This document shows, piece after piece, positions 1-7,146 of a stretch of DNA of 9,298 nt. Position 1 is the first letter of the stretch. Each line of letters opens with the position of its first letter. This DNA is from Myxococcales bacterium (GTDB lineage Bacteria > Myxococcota_A > Polyangia > Polyangiales > Polyangiaceae): positions 1 to 9,298 of the forward strand of contig JAAFHJ010000150.1 in assembly GCA_013298325.1 (NCBI GenBank). The letters run 5' to 3'. The notes beneath the pieces were generated by a model. It did not search any database. It saw only the letters and a list, made by a program, of their open reading frames with translations, and had not been told where the DNA came from. The translations under genes and the position numbers were made by a program.

Positions 1-1287
1 TTCCGATCTGTACTCCCGGTAGCGCGCCAAGAAGACGCGCACGTGCATCTTGTAGGTGCGCGTCTCCAGCCAGGAGAACCATCCGCGAACGCCTGCAAAT
101 TTCCCGTCGCCGTCGATGATGAGCCCCTTTTGTTTGGTGCTCAAACGGTCCCAGGCGACGTCCATTGGAATGCTGTATTTTGCACAGACCTTCTCAAGCT
201 GTTCCCGCTCCCACTCGGCCGATTTCCCCATCCACGCCTTGATGGCGCCGCCGGTGAGGGTCCGGCTGCCGTCGGGGATCACCTTGCTCCAGTCGACGCC
301 GATGCTCCGACCGAAGCCGCGGCACGTCGGGCAGGCGCCGAGCGGGGAATCGTAGGAAAAAAAGCCGGGGCGCGGTCGCTCGAAGCGCGTCGCGCAGGAG
401 GGGCAGGCGAGCCCACGTTCGACCAATTGGCGGCAGGCGGCCCGTTCGCTCGGGTCGCTCGATGCGTTTCTCTCCGCCCGGCGCGACGCCGGATCGGAGA
501 ATGCCTCCCGATCGACGAAGACGACGCGGACCGTCCCCTTGTCGATGTAGGGTGCACTCTTTACGCCCCACGCTGCTTCAAGCGCTTGAATGATCCTCGG
601 AAGTTCAGAAGCTTTGAGCACCAAACGATCGACGACGAGGGCGAGGTCGGCGTCGCGGGCAACGGCGTCGCTCGGGCGAAGTTCATCGAGGTCGTAGAGC
701 GCTGCGCCGGCCGTCGCCCCCTGCTGAATTCCTGGCGACCCGTTTCGCGTGACCACGCGCCGCCAGCCGTCGGCGACGAGACGGTCGCGGAGTTCCAGGT
801 ACCGCCCGGCATCGCCGTCGACGTGGAGCGGAAACTCGATACGAACGCGCGCGCCCGGGTGCTTGGCGACGAGCTCTTCGGCGATCTCCTGGGGGGAGCG
901 ATCTTCCGCATAACGATTGCACGCTGCACACATTGGTCGCGAGACCTTCGCGAAAAGCGCTGCGAAATAGGCCTCCAAGTCTGCCAGCGTTGCGAGGGTG
1001 GAACGGCTGGATTTGACTTGTGATTTCCGGTCTACGGCGACCGTCGCCGCAATCGGCTCGAGGGAATCAAAGGGGGGGCGTTCCCGGCGCTCAAGGAACT
1101 GGCGCGCGTAGGGGCTGAAACTCTCAACGAAACGCCGCTGCCCCTCGGCGTGGAGCGTGTCGAGCGCTAGCGACGACTTCCCGGCGCCCGACGGCCCGGT
1201 GATCGCGACGAAGGTCCCCGGTTCGAGATCCAGGTCGATGCCGCGAAGGTTGTGGATTCGCGCGCCGCGCAGTCGAACGGGAAGCAT
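1..1287 (-). CDS. uvrA: UvrA-family excinuclease ABC ATPase, N-terminal part (runs off the window)
   Basis: UvrA is the damage-recognising ATPase of UvrABC nucleotide excision repair; it loads UvrB on damaged DNA in the cytoplasm. The frame is open for 429 codons from the ATG at 1287-1285 to the left edge, so the C-terminal half or more is missing. Visible: the family opening RGARIHNL (residues 7-14), Walker A GPSGAGKSS (31-39), the EGQRRFVESFSPYARQFL segment, RSTLAT in place of the usual RSTVGT, and a zinc-module pattern CPSC (295-298) then CPTC (319-322) with about 20 residues between, around the family motif FFSYDSPLGACPTC. A GGAG with an upstream AGG (plus 1292-1299) precedes the ATG and supports this start. 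The sequence departs from canonical UvrA in several family-conserved places and ends in LARYREYRSE, so it may be a paralogue or the very long tandem UvrA type rather than the housekeeping copy. It follows the histidine kinase gene by 75 bases on the same strand. Confidence 0.9.
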   Translation of the reverse strand, partial: MLPVRLRGARIHNLRGIDLDLEPGTFVAITGPSGAGKSSLALDTLHAEGQRRFVESFSPYARQFLERRERPPFDSLEPIAATVAVDRKSQVKSSRSTLATLADLEAYFAALFAKVSRPMCAACNRYAEDRSPQEIAEELVAKHPGARVRIEFPLHVDGDAGRYLELRDRLVADGWRRVVTRNGSPGIQQGATAGAALYDLDELRPSDAVARDADLALVVDRLVLKASELPRIIQALEAAWGVKSAPYIDKGTVRVVFVDREAFSDPASRRAERNASSDPSERAACRQLVERGLACPSCATRFERPRPGFFSYDSPLGACPTCRGFGRSIGVDWSKVIPDGSRTLTGGAIKAWMGKSAEWEREQLEKVCAKYSIPMDVAWDRLSTKQKGLIIDGDGKFAGVRGWFSWLETRTYKMHVRVFLARYREYRSE

Positions 1288-1348
1288 GGCGCTCCGCCTA
1301 TCAACCGGCGACCGTCGGCGAAATAGCTGTCTCGGCGATGATCGGCGC

Positions 1349-1363
1349 GCGGAACCGTTCCGC
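1349..1363. promoter_or_regulatory. Perfect 15-bp palindrome upstream of uvrA (candidate operator or small hairpin)
   Basis: GCGGAAC-C-GTTCCGC is a perfect inverted repeat with 7-base arms and a one-base centre. It touches the stop codon of the histidine kinase gene and lies about 61 bases before the uvrA ATG. As RNA it could form a 6-bp stem with a 3-base loop, but no U-tract follows on the minus strand, so a rho-independent terminator is unlikely. Dimeric repressor binding is possible. It does not match the LexA boxes I know (for example GAAC-N4-GTTC), since only one base separates GAAC and GTTC. The function is a guess. Confidence 0.35.
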
Positions 1364-2025
1364 TAAATCGTACGCGGCAACGTGATTTGAAAGGACGCGC
1401 CTGCGCGGTTTTCCGAGGTCGGCCCAAGGGCGAGCGCACCCCCCATTTGTTCCAGGGCGTAGCGGGCGAACCACAGCCCGAGGCCAGTCCCCCCGGCACG
1501 CGCCGAAGCGTCGGCGTCGAAGATGCATTCCGTCATTTCTGGAGGAATTCCAGGCCCATCGTCGGCCAGGAACAGCGTCAGTGACGGGGGTGTCTCCGCC
1601 GGATCGGAGAACGTGTCAGTGGCTGCATAGTGCACGCGAATTCGTCGGGCGCCTGCTCCATGCGCGTTGTCCAAGAGGACGACGAAGGCGCTGGTCAGCA
1701 GCGGCGCGACGCCAAGGACCTCTGGGATCATCGCGGGAAGCTCGAACTCCAGCATCCCTCGGTACTCCTCCGCGGCGTCTCGAAGCGCACGGAGCGGCTC
1801 GAAGGGGGCGCGTTCCGGCCGCTCCCCGCGCACCATCCCCAGCACGAGCTCGATGAGGGCGAGGCCGCGGTCGGCATTTCGGGTGATCTTCTCCAGCTCG
1901 CGTGGCGTGCGCTCGGGCTGAGTCGCAAGGAAGGCCGCCGTCCGGATCACTGCAAGAACATTGCGTAAATCGTGGGCAAGTGAAGCGGTGAGCGTCCCCG
2001 CGAGTAGTCGTCCGGCCTCGGTCAC
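1363..2025 (-). CDS. Small soluble sensor histidine kinase (HisKA plus HATPase_c only)
   Basis: This 220-residue protein is a minimal histidine kinase core that would autophosphorylate and pass the phosphate to a response regulator. The H-box is SLAHDLRNVLAVI with His18, a dimerisation helix pair follows (about 10-70), and then a Bergerat-fold ATPase with N-box LLDNAHGAG (Asn120), G1 box DDGPGIP (155-161), and G2 box GGTGLGLWFARY (178-189). It ends with a typical ALALGP...GASFQITLP tail. There is no input domain, signal peptide or membrane span before the H-box, so sensing must come from a partner protein or the catalytic core alone. The start is a GTG whose bases overlap the TGA of the upstream lipoprotein gene (GTGA), suggesting translational coupling. 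Start choice is constrained because the H-box begins at residue 15. No response regulator lies in the window. It could instead act as a phosphatase or a NtrB-like partner. Confidence 0.9.
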   Translation of the reverse strand: MTEAGRLLAGTLTASLAHDLRNVLAVIRTAAFLATQPERTPRELEKITRNADRGLALIELVLGMVRGERPERAPFEPLRALRDAAEEYRGMLEFELPAMIPEVLGVAPLLTSAFVVLLDNAHGAGARRIRVHYAATDTFSDPAETPPSLTLFLADDGPGIPPEMTECIFDADASARAGGTGLGLWFARYALEQMGGALALGPTSENRAGASFQITLPRTI

Positions 2026-3386
2026 AGCGTCTCGACGACGGTCAAAAGGAACTCGCCGTCCTTCGCCGTCCCGACGGGGCCGAAGGCGTCGACGACGAGG
2101 AGGGTATCGCCGACGGGGAGGTCGACGGTGAGCAGCTTGTCGTCGCGAAGGATGCAGGTTTCGGCGCCGTCGGCGGTCAACAATTGGAGGTCGTGGTCGG
2201 CCCCATCCAGGGAAAATACACGGATATTCACACGCGCCGCCTTCGTCCGATGGAGGCGGTAGACGATTTCGTTGCCCCCCTCGCTCTGATTGGCGCAGCC
2301 GTAGCGATCGCGGGTGCCGCGCCGAAGGACGCGTGAGTCTCGGGCGTCGGTGAAGGGGAAGCGGTCGACGACGAGCGGCGCCGCAAATGTGCCTTCGCCG
2401 GAAAGCGCGGGCGGCTCCGAGTCGGGCGCCTCGTTCGCGAGGAAAAACCGCCGCGCGCGGTCGAGGGCAGTCGTCGTCACGAGGTTCCGCATCGTCATCC
2501 CGTAGTCGAGACCGGATGCCTGGAAATTACACCCACCTCCGGCGCCGACGTTCAAGTGAATGCCATCAGCGACGAGCGCGTGCCCGAGGGGATCGACCAT
2601 CCGCCACACATCGACGAGCGGGAGCCGGCGCGCCTCGGCGAGGGCGCGGACGACCGCATTCATTTCCTGGGCGAGGGAGGCCATCGCCGCTGAGTCTTTT
2701 CGCGGCGGAATTGTCGACAGGATCGGAAGCACGCCCCGCTGTTCCAGGCGAGCCGTGACCGCCAAGAGCGCGGCCGGAAACGGCCAGATCCCGGTCTCCG
2801 TCGTGTCGTTCGTCCCGAGCATCACCATCGCGAAACCGGGCTGAATCGCTTCGATTTCCTGGTCGAGGGGGGACGGCGTGCCGGTCGTCAGCTTGCGCGT
2901 CCCCCAGCCGACGCCAGCAGCGAGGGTCGTCCGTGCAAAGCTTGCTTTGGTGCCATCGACCTTCGTCTTCGAGAACGCCGCGACCGTCGGCATCAGCGAC
3001 GAGGAAGAGCCCCAGGTGACGCCGCTCCCCTCCAAACACCCTAAATAATTTGTGTTTACGGTGTTTGAGTCGCCGACTTTCGCGAAGACGTCGGTCCGCA
3101 TCGCGCCCCGCGCGAGCACCGCCTTCGCGTGACCGACGACGCGGGCGCTCGCTGGCGACCAGGTGTCTGTCGGTGCATAGTGCAGGTTTTGGTCGAAGGC
3201 GGGCGCTCCGGCATCCCCCCCTGCTTCGAGGGGAATTCCTGCGTCGCCGACGGCAGGTCCGCTTTCGGCAAGAACGGCCCCGTCTCCGGCGGTACCGCCG
3301 TCTACTTCAAAGCTCTCCCCCTCGTCGTAGTCGGCACAGGCGGCCGCAACGAGGGCGAGCACGACGGCGAAGAGACGGCGATCCAT
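2022..3386 (-). CDS. Secreted SGNH/GDSL-family hydrolase lipoprotein with PPC-like C-terminal domain
   Basis: Likely an esterase or lipase-like acylhydrolase anchored in the envelope; the substrate is unknown. From the ATG at 3386 it is 454 residues. The N-terminus is a lipoprotein signal (MDRR, then a hydrophobic stretch ending VAAAC, Cys17), followed by a flexible Asp/Gly/Ala-rich linker (about 18-65). The SGNH domain shows block I GDSN (catalytic Ser107), GTND (Asn193) and block V DGIHLN (Asp274, His277), so the catalytic Ser, Asp and His and the block III Asn are in place. Residues about 370-454 (from NEIVYRL to the end) look like a pre-peptidase C-terminal beta-sandwich, common in secreted proteins. 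A GTG two codons upstream (3392) is an alternative start; neither start has a clear Shine-Dalgarno, and I prefer ATG because it directly precedes the Arg-Arg of the signal. The stop overlaps the histidine kinase start. No MYXO-CTERM-like tail is seen. Confidence 0.88.
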   Translation of the reverse strand: MDRRLFAVVLALVAAACADYDEGESFEVDGGTAGDGAVLAESGPAVGDAGIPLEAGGDAGAPAFDQNLHYAPTDTWSPASARVVGHAKAVLARGAMRTDVFAKVGDSNTVNTNYLGCLEGSGVTWGSSSSLMPTVAAFSKTKVDGTKASFARTTLAAGVGWGTRKLTTGTPSPLDQEIEAIQPGFAMVMLGTNDTTETGIWPFPAALLAVTARLEQRGVLPILSTIPPRKDSAAMASLAQEMNAVVRALAEARRLPLVDVWRMVDPLGHALVADGIHLNVGAGGGCNFQASGLDYGMTMRNLVTTTALDRARRFFLANEAPDSEPPALSGEGTFAAPLVVDRFPFTDARDSRVLRRGTRDRYGCANQSEGGNEIVYRLHRTKAARVNIRVFSLDGADHDLQLLTADGAETCILRDDKLLTVDLPVGDTLLVVDAFGPVGTAKDGEFLLTVVETL

Positions 3387-3512
3387 AGCCACGCACCACT
3401 ACAGCACATCTCGCGCGGTCCGACCGCTTCTCGTCGACGACCCATCGCTGCGCTTTGCGAGGATCTCGCTAGCTCCCAAGGTCCCAGGTCGAGTAGCCTC
3501 CGGCCGCTTTCT
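3387..3512. promoter_or_regulatory. Divergent intergenic region between lipoprotein and Ser/Thr kinase genes
   Basis: About 126 bases separate the two divergent starts, so promoters for both transcription units should lie here. I cannot pick out convincing -35/-10 boxes for either direction. The one structured element is the palindrome GCGGTC-C-GACCGC at 3415-3427, with 6-base arms and a one-base centre, lying nearer the lipoprotein gene. It could be an operator acting on one or both directions. The promoter role is inferred from gene orientation only. Confidence 0.45.
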
Positions 3513-5990
3513 ATGGCCGCCATTCCGAACGAATCGAAGATCCCGGTCGGCACCGTACTTGTCGGCAAGTACCGTGTGAGCCGGGAGATCGGTCGGGGGG
3601 GCATGGCTGCCGTCTACGAGGCCGAGCACCTGGCGCTGGAAAAGCGCGTAGCTATTAAGGTTTTGGCCGCCGAGCTGACCGCCTCGAAGGTCGTCTCCGA
3701 GCGATTTTTTCGTGAGGCCCGCGCGGCAGCGAGCATCAAGAGCCCCCACATCGTTGACGTTTACGACACGGGCCGCCTCGAAGATGGGCGCCCGTTCATC
3801 GTCATGGAGCTCCTCGAAGGGGAGTCCCTCTACGACCGGATGGCCCGCGTTCGCCTCATGGAGGCGCGTGACGTCGTCAAAATCATCACCGACTGCGCGA
3901 AGGGGCTCCTCAAGGCCCATGCGGTCGGCATCGTCCATCGCGATCTCAAGCCGGAGAACATCTTCCTCTTCCACAACGAAGAGGGGGAAGAGATGGCAAA
4001 GATTCTCGATTTCGGTCTGGCGAAGTTCTACGCGCCGATGAAGACCGACGAGAAGACGGCGCGCCTGACGCGCGAGGGGGCCGTCTTCGGGACGCCCGCG
4101 TACATGTCGCCGGAGCAGGTCAAAGGGCAGGGGTCGGTTGATCATCGCTCCGACCTGTGGGCCCTCGGCTGCATGACCTATGAGTGTCTCACCGGGCGCC
4201 CCGTGTGGAACATGGATCAGGGCGTCGCGATGACGTTTGCTGCCATCGCCACCGAAGGCTTGCCGACGCCGACGGTCTTCCGGCCGGACCTCCCCGCGTC
4301 GTTTGACGCCTGGTTTCGAAGGGCCCTCGAGCGCGACCCCGACCGCCGATTCAGCAGCGCCAAGGAACTCGCCGACGCGCTGGCGGTCGCCATCGGAGCG
4401 CCGAGCGCAATCATGAGCGATATCAGCTTGCCGCGGCTCCCTGTGGAGCTTCGCGAGCAGGCCAACGACCTTTGGGGTCCCCAGTCTTCCCGCCCCAACA
4501 TGACGCCGAGCCCGATTTCGGCGCGGATTCCGCTCGCACCCACGTCGTCACCGATGCCGTTGAGCGGCCCCGGTTCGCCCCCCAGCTCCGACGAGCAGGG
4601 GCGCCGAATGCGCCTCGAAGAGCCGGCCCCGTCGACGCCCCAGAACCTCCCGTCACGGGTCCCTCCGGCGCCCCCCTTGCCAGCGGCCGCCTACCAACAG
4701 TCGCCGAGTGGCTCTTCCCTCAAACCGCTTATCGCCGTTTTGGGGACGCTCCTTGTCGTCGGTGGGGGCGCCGCTGCCTACTTCGTGACGCAGGCGCCCA
4801 CCGTGAAGACGCTCGCGAGTGCTTCTGCGAGCGCCTCCACGAGTGCGGCGCCGACGACCGCGCGCGGAATCCCGTCGACGCCGGAAACTCCAGAAGATCA
4901 GCCCCCTTGGGCAACGATCCTTGCCGATGGCCAGAAAGCCCTCGCGAGCGGTGACGTCGCTGGCGCCGGGAAGAAGTTCAAAGAAGCGACGGCGGCCGGT
5001 GCCGGCCCTGTCGGAAAGTCCTTCGAAGAAGCGCTAAAGACAGCGTCTGCCGGTAAGGGTTCTTGCCGATTGACTGCCTTCGGGCATCCCCGTTTGAAGG
5101 CAAAGGGGAATGCGGGCCGCCCCTTCGTTGCGCAGGGGGCGAGTGGGCTCCTCTACGCATGGACCGACGAGCACGAGCAGGCGGGCCAGGCCCATGTCTA
5201 CAGCGTCCAAATGGACGAATCGGCGAAGGTCACCAGCAACATTCGCGATTTGACGCCCGAGGCCGAAGGGGCGGCTCGCCCGATTCTCGTCCCGCTTGCC
5301 GGGAAGACGGCGCTCTTCTTTGCCGACGAAAAAGGGAAGTCGCCCGGCGTATTTGCGCGCTGGCTCGACGGCGACGGGCGCATCGCCGGCGAGAGCATGA
5401 AGCTCGGTGGCACAAAGGCGCAGACCTTTAATCCGTGGGTCACCACCTCGAAGGCGGCCGTCTTCGTTCTTTGGGAGCAAGAAGGCTCCGACCGCTCCGA
5501 TCTTTTCCTCCGTCGCCTCTCCCCGGAACTCGCCCTCGACGGACCGGAAGTTCGCCTGACCGACCTGGCCGAATCGTCCGGCACCCAGGCTGGCGCTCAC
5601 CACCCGACGGGCGCCGTCGCCGGGAACACCCTCTTCGTCGGCTTCCGTTTCGACGAGGGGATGAAGAAATCGATCGGCCGCTTCAAGGTCCCGGCCTCCG
5701 CGAGCGATCTCGGGGCCGGTGTCACGTCGGCGGGCGGGCGTCGCAACCACGTCGTCGGCGACGACCTCCTTCGCGTCGCTGAGGGGGCTGTGGAAGCCCC
5801 GTCGATCGCGTGCGGAAACGAAGGGTGTTTCGTCGTTTGGCACCAGGATGGCGCCGATGCCGGCGCCTACGCAGCGCTCCTCGACGGCACCTCCGGCAAA
5901 ATGCTCTGGCACAAGAAGTTCGCCAAAAAAAGGCGGCCATCCCAACCTCGCCGTGAGCGCCGAAGGGAATGTGTCGACGGTCTTCTTTGA
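3513..5990 (+). CDS. Transmembrane Ser/Thr protein kinase with propeller-like outer domain; C-terminus frameshifted
   Basis: A Hanks-type (PknB-like) kinase of 825 residues as read. The kinase domain (about 20-292) is complete: glycine loop GRGGMAAVY (27-35), VAIK Lys49, Glu68 in helix C, HRDLKPEN (142-149, Asp144), DFG (166-168) and GTPAYMSPEQ (193-202). A Pro/Ser-rich linker (about 300-400) leads to one membrane span (about 405-425), then an Ala/Ser spacer, a short TPR-like helix pair (about 455-500), and recurring segments starting near residues 536, 589, 640, 697 and 762. These share an xP start, a hydrophobic strand ending in an aromatic such as VLWEQE or VVWHQD, and a further strand, suggesting beta-propeller blades outside the membrane. 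After KFAKK the frame enters a run of seven A (5925-5931) and ends in 19 unrelated basic residues. The ATG at 3513 places MAAIPNES just before the kinase fold; the frame is open farther upstream, but no plausible protein lies there and it would overlap the lipoprotein gene. No clear ribosome site is visible. Confidence 0.93.
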   Translation: MAAIPNESKIPVGTVLVGKYRVSREIGRGGMAAVYEAEHLALEKRVAIKVLAAELTASKVVSERFFREARAAASIKSPHIVDVYDTGRLEDGRPFIVMELLEGESLYDRMARVRLMEARDVVKIITDCAKGLLKAHAVGIVHRDLKPENIFLFHNEEGEEMAKILDFGLAKFYAPMKTDEKTARLTREGAVFGTPAYMSPEQVKGQGSVDHRSDLWALGCMTYECLTGRPVWNMDQGVAMTFAAIATEGLPTPTVFRPDLPASFDAWFRRALERDPDRRFSSAKELADALAVAIGAPSAIMSDISLPRLPVELREQANDLWGPQSSRPNMTPSPISARIPLAPTSSPMPLSGPGSPPSSDEQGRRMRLEEPAPSTPQNLPSRVPPAPPLPAAAYQQSPSGSSLKPLIAVLGTLLVVGGGAAAYFVTQAPTVKTLASASASASTSAAPTTARGIPSTPETPEDQPPWATILADGQKALASGDVAGAGKKFKEATAAGAGPVGKSFEEALKTASAGKGSCRLTAFGHPRLKAKGNAGRPFVAQGASGLLYAWTDEHEQAGQAHVYSVQMDESAKVTSNIRDLTPEAEGAARPILVPLAGKTALFFADEKGKSPGVFARWLDGDGRIAGESMKLGGTKAQTFNPWVTTSKAAVFVLWEQEGSDRSDLFLRRLSPELALDGPEVRLTDLAESSGTQAGAHHPTGAVAGNTLFVGFRFDEGMKKSIGRFKVPASASDLGAGVTSAGGRRNHVVGDDLLRVAEGAVEAPSIACGNEGCFVVWHQDGADAGAYAALLDGTSGKMLWHKKFAKKRRPSQPRRERRRECVDGLL
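5925..5931 (+). other. A7 homopolymer at the kinase frameshift (error, mutation or slippage site)
   Basis: Seven consecutive A follow GCC in the kinase gene. Read straight through, the protein leaves its family-like sequence at this point. With six A instead of seven, the reading continues as FAKKGGHPNL into the open frame that ends at 6186. One extra A is therefore the simplest description. Homopolymer miscounting is a common sequencing error; transcriptional slippage on A-runs is also a known mechanism and would restore the full protein in part of the mRNA. Confidence 0.75.
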
Positions 5991-6186
5991 CGACGGTCAC
6001 GTCCTTCTCGCGGCGTTGACGCGGGATGGCGTCGGCGTTCCTTCGAGTTTCGCGAAGGTGGCGGCCGGGATGTATCGACCGGTCCTCGCCCCCGGCAAGG
6101 GGCGCGGCGACTGGCTCGTCGCGTGGCTCGACGCGGAAGCGGGGCACACCGAAGCCTTCGTTGCCAAGCTCGCTTGCTCGCGCTGA
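5932..6186 (+). pseudogene. Displaced C-terminal end of the Ser/Thr kinase (last two blades)
   Basis: This frame holds 84 codons from GGC at 5932 to a TGA at 6184-6186. It continues the kinase outer domain: HPNLAVSAEGNVSTVFFDDG and RPVLAPGKG...WLVAWLDAE repeat the blade pattern seen upstream (starting at about residues 809 and 855 of the joined protein). Joined to the upstream frame through six A it gives an 890-residue kinase with seven blades. It has no own start codon or ribosome site and is not an independent gene. The stop lies just 14 bases before the next gene, as expected for the natural end of this reading frame in an operon. Confidence 0.85.
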
Positions 6187-6200
6187 AGGCGCGGAAATTC

Positions 6201-7034
6201 ATGACGTTTTGGCGAACGCCTTCCGGCGCGGAAAGCCGTCTCGCGATCGTCGGCGAAGCGGTAGGGGTGACGTCGATCGTCACGGGGCTGGTGGTCGCCG
6301 CTGCGCGCCTCGTCCCGGAGGGGTGGGTCGCGACCGTCGTCGGCTTTCTCTTCCTCGGGGCGACCTGGCTCTTCGTCTGGCGTCGCGACGACGGTTGGGT
6401 CTCCGATCGCGGCCTCGCGTTGGGGGGCCTCGTTCTTCCGAGCGAGCCTCGCCCCCGCGTGTGGTTGCGGGCCGGCCTCCACGCGCTTGGCCTCGCGATG
6501 CTCCTCGCGCTCGTCACGTTCGTTCCGTTCTATCTCGGTTTCCGGCGCTGGATCGCCCTCCAAGATTCCCATTTGTGGGGTCCAGAACTGCCGAAAACTC
6601 TCCAAGACTGGCGCGATGCACTTGGCCGAATCCAGGCGGCGATGACCCAGGGGGGAATCCCCTTTCAGCGCACCTTTGTCTTCCCGTTCACGCCCCGTGC
6701 CCTTGCGGAGCGCGTGCTGGGTCAGCTCGTCCTCGTTGCCCTTCCCGAGGAGGCGTTTTACCGCGGGTACCTCCAGAGTCGCCTCGCCGACGCATTCCCG
6801 ATGCGACGCCGCCTCTTTGGCGCCCCCGTCGGCTTCGCGATCGTCCTGACATCGGCCCTCTTCGCGGTTGGGCATCTTGCCACGATCCCGGCACCGGCGC
6901 GGCTCGCGGTGTTCTTCCCGTCCTTGCTGTTCGGGTGGCTTCGCAGCCGCACGAAAGGGATCGGGGCCGGCCTCGCCTACCATGCATCCTGCAACATCTT
7001 TTCTGAGCTTCTTTTTCGCGGCTACATGCATTGA
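6201..7034 (+). CDS. CPBP/Abi-family intramembrane glutamic protease
   Basis: A 277-residue multi-span membrane protein of the CPBP family (CAAX protease and bacteriocin-processing type), which cleaves or modifies partner proteins within the membrane. The three family motifs are present: EEAFYR (Glu183, Glu184, Arg188), FAVGH (Phe221 to His225) and HASCN (His261 to Asn265). Hydrophobic segments lie at about residues 16-36, 42-60, 92-113, 172-182, 208-225 and 233-245. The ATG at 6201 has GGAA five to eight bases before it. In-frame upstream codons extend to a GTG at 6123 but would overlap the kinase end and add a non-hydrophobic leader, so I reject them. It sits 14 bases after the end of the kinase frame, suggesting cotranscription and possibly a shared envelope role. 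Some Myxococcota members of this family are myxosortases that process MYXO-CTERM proteins; I cannot decide that here. The substrate is unknown. Confidence 0.88.
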   Translation: MTFWRTPSGAESRLAIVGEAVGVTSIVTGLVVAAARLVPEGWVATVVGFLFLGATWLFVWRRDDGWVSDRGLALGGLVLPSEPRPRVWLRAGLHALGLAMLLALVTFVPFYLGFRRWIALQDSHLWGPELPKTLQDWRDALGRIQAAMTQGGIPFQRTFVFPFTPRALAERVLGQLVLVALPEEAFYRGYLQSRLADAFPMRRRLFGAPVGFAIVLTSALFAVGHLATIPAPARLAVFFPSLLFGWLRSRTKGIGAGLAYHASCNIFSELLFRGYMH

Positions 7035-7146
7035 GTGCGTGTCTGTTCGTCCGCACCGCAGCGGCGAAGATTGTCGCTACTGAAAGCGCAGGGCCGGACG
7101 ATGGGCGCTGGTCCACCGCACCAAATTGCTCTACGAACGCCCTCCG
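7035..7146 (+). promoter_or_regulatory. Intergenic gap before the HAD-nadC-birA group
   Basis: This 112-base gap is the only sizeable break among the plus-strand genes and is a reasonable place for an internal promoter of the HAD-nadC-birA group. I see no convincing promoter boxes. A weak imperfect hairpin (AGCGGCG, then AAGAT, then TGTCGCT, with two G-U pairs) lies within it but has no U-tract. The regulatory role is inferred from spacing alone. Confidence 0.25.

Noticed and set aside
354..367. Possible frameshift in uvrA at a T7 run (minus strand)
   Set aside because: Counting the run as seven T keeps GFFSYDSPLGACPTC in frame with the rest of UvrA, so the gene is intact here.
43..1023. Long plus-strand open frame of 326 codons opposite uvrA
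   Set aside because: It is antisense to a clear UvrA-family protein, has no recognisable domains, and its length is explained by G+C-rich third positions.
1349..1363. LexA (SOS) box upstream of uvrA
   Set aside because: The palindrome contains GAAC and GTTC but with one base between them, unlike the spacing of the LexA boxes I know.
3129..3512. N-terminal extension of the Ser/Thr kinase frame
   Set aside because: It would overlap the lipoprotein gene head to head, and it shows no domain. The kinase fold begins just after the ATG at 3513.
5997..7031. 344-codon minus-strand open frame opposite the protease gene
   Set aside because: It is highly charged and low in hydrophobic residues, as expected for the antisense of a membrane protein; no family is recognisable.
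7064..7082. Imperfect hairpin after the protease gene as a terminator
   Set aside because: The stem relies on two G-U pairs and no U-tract follows.
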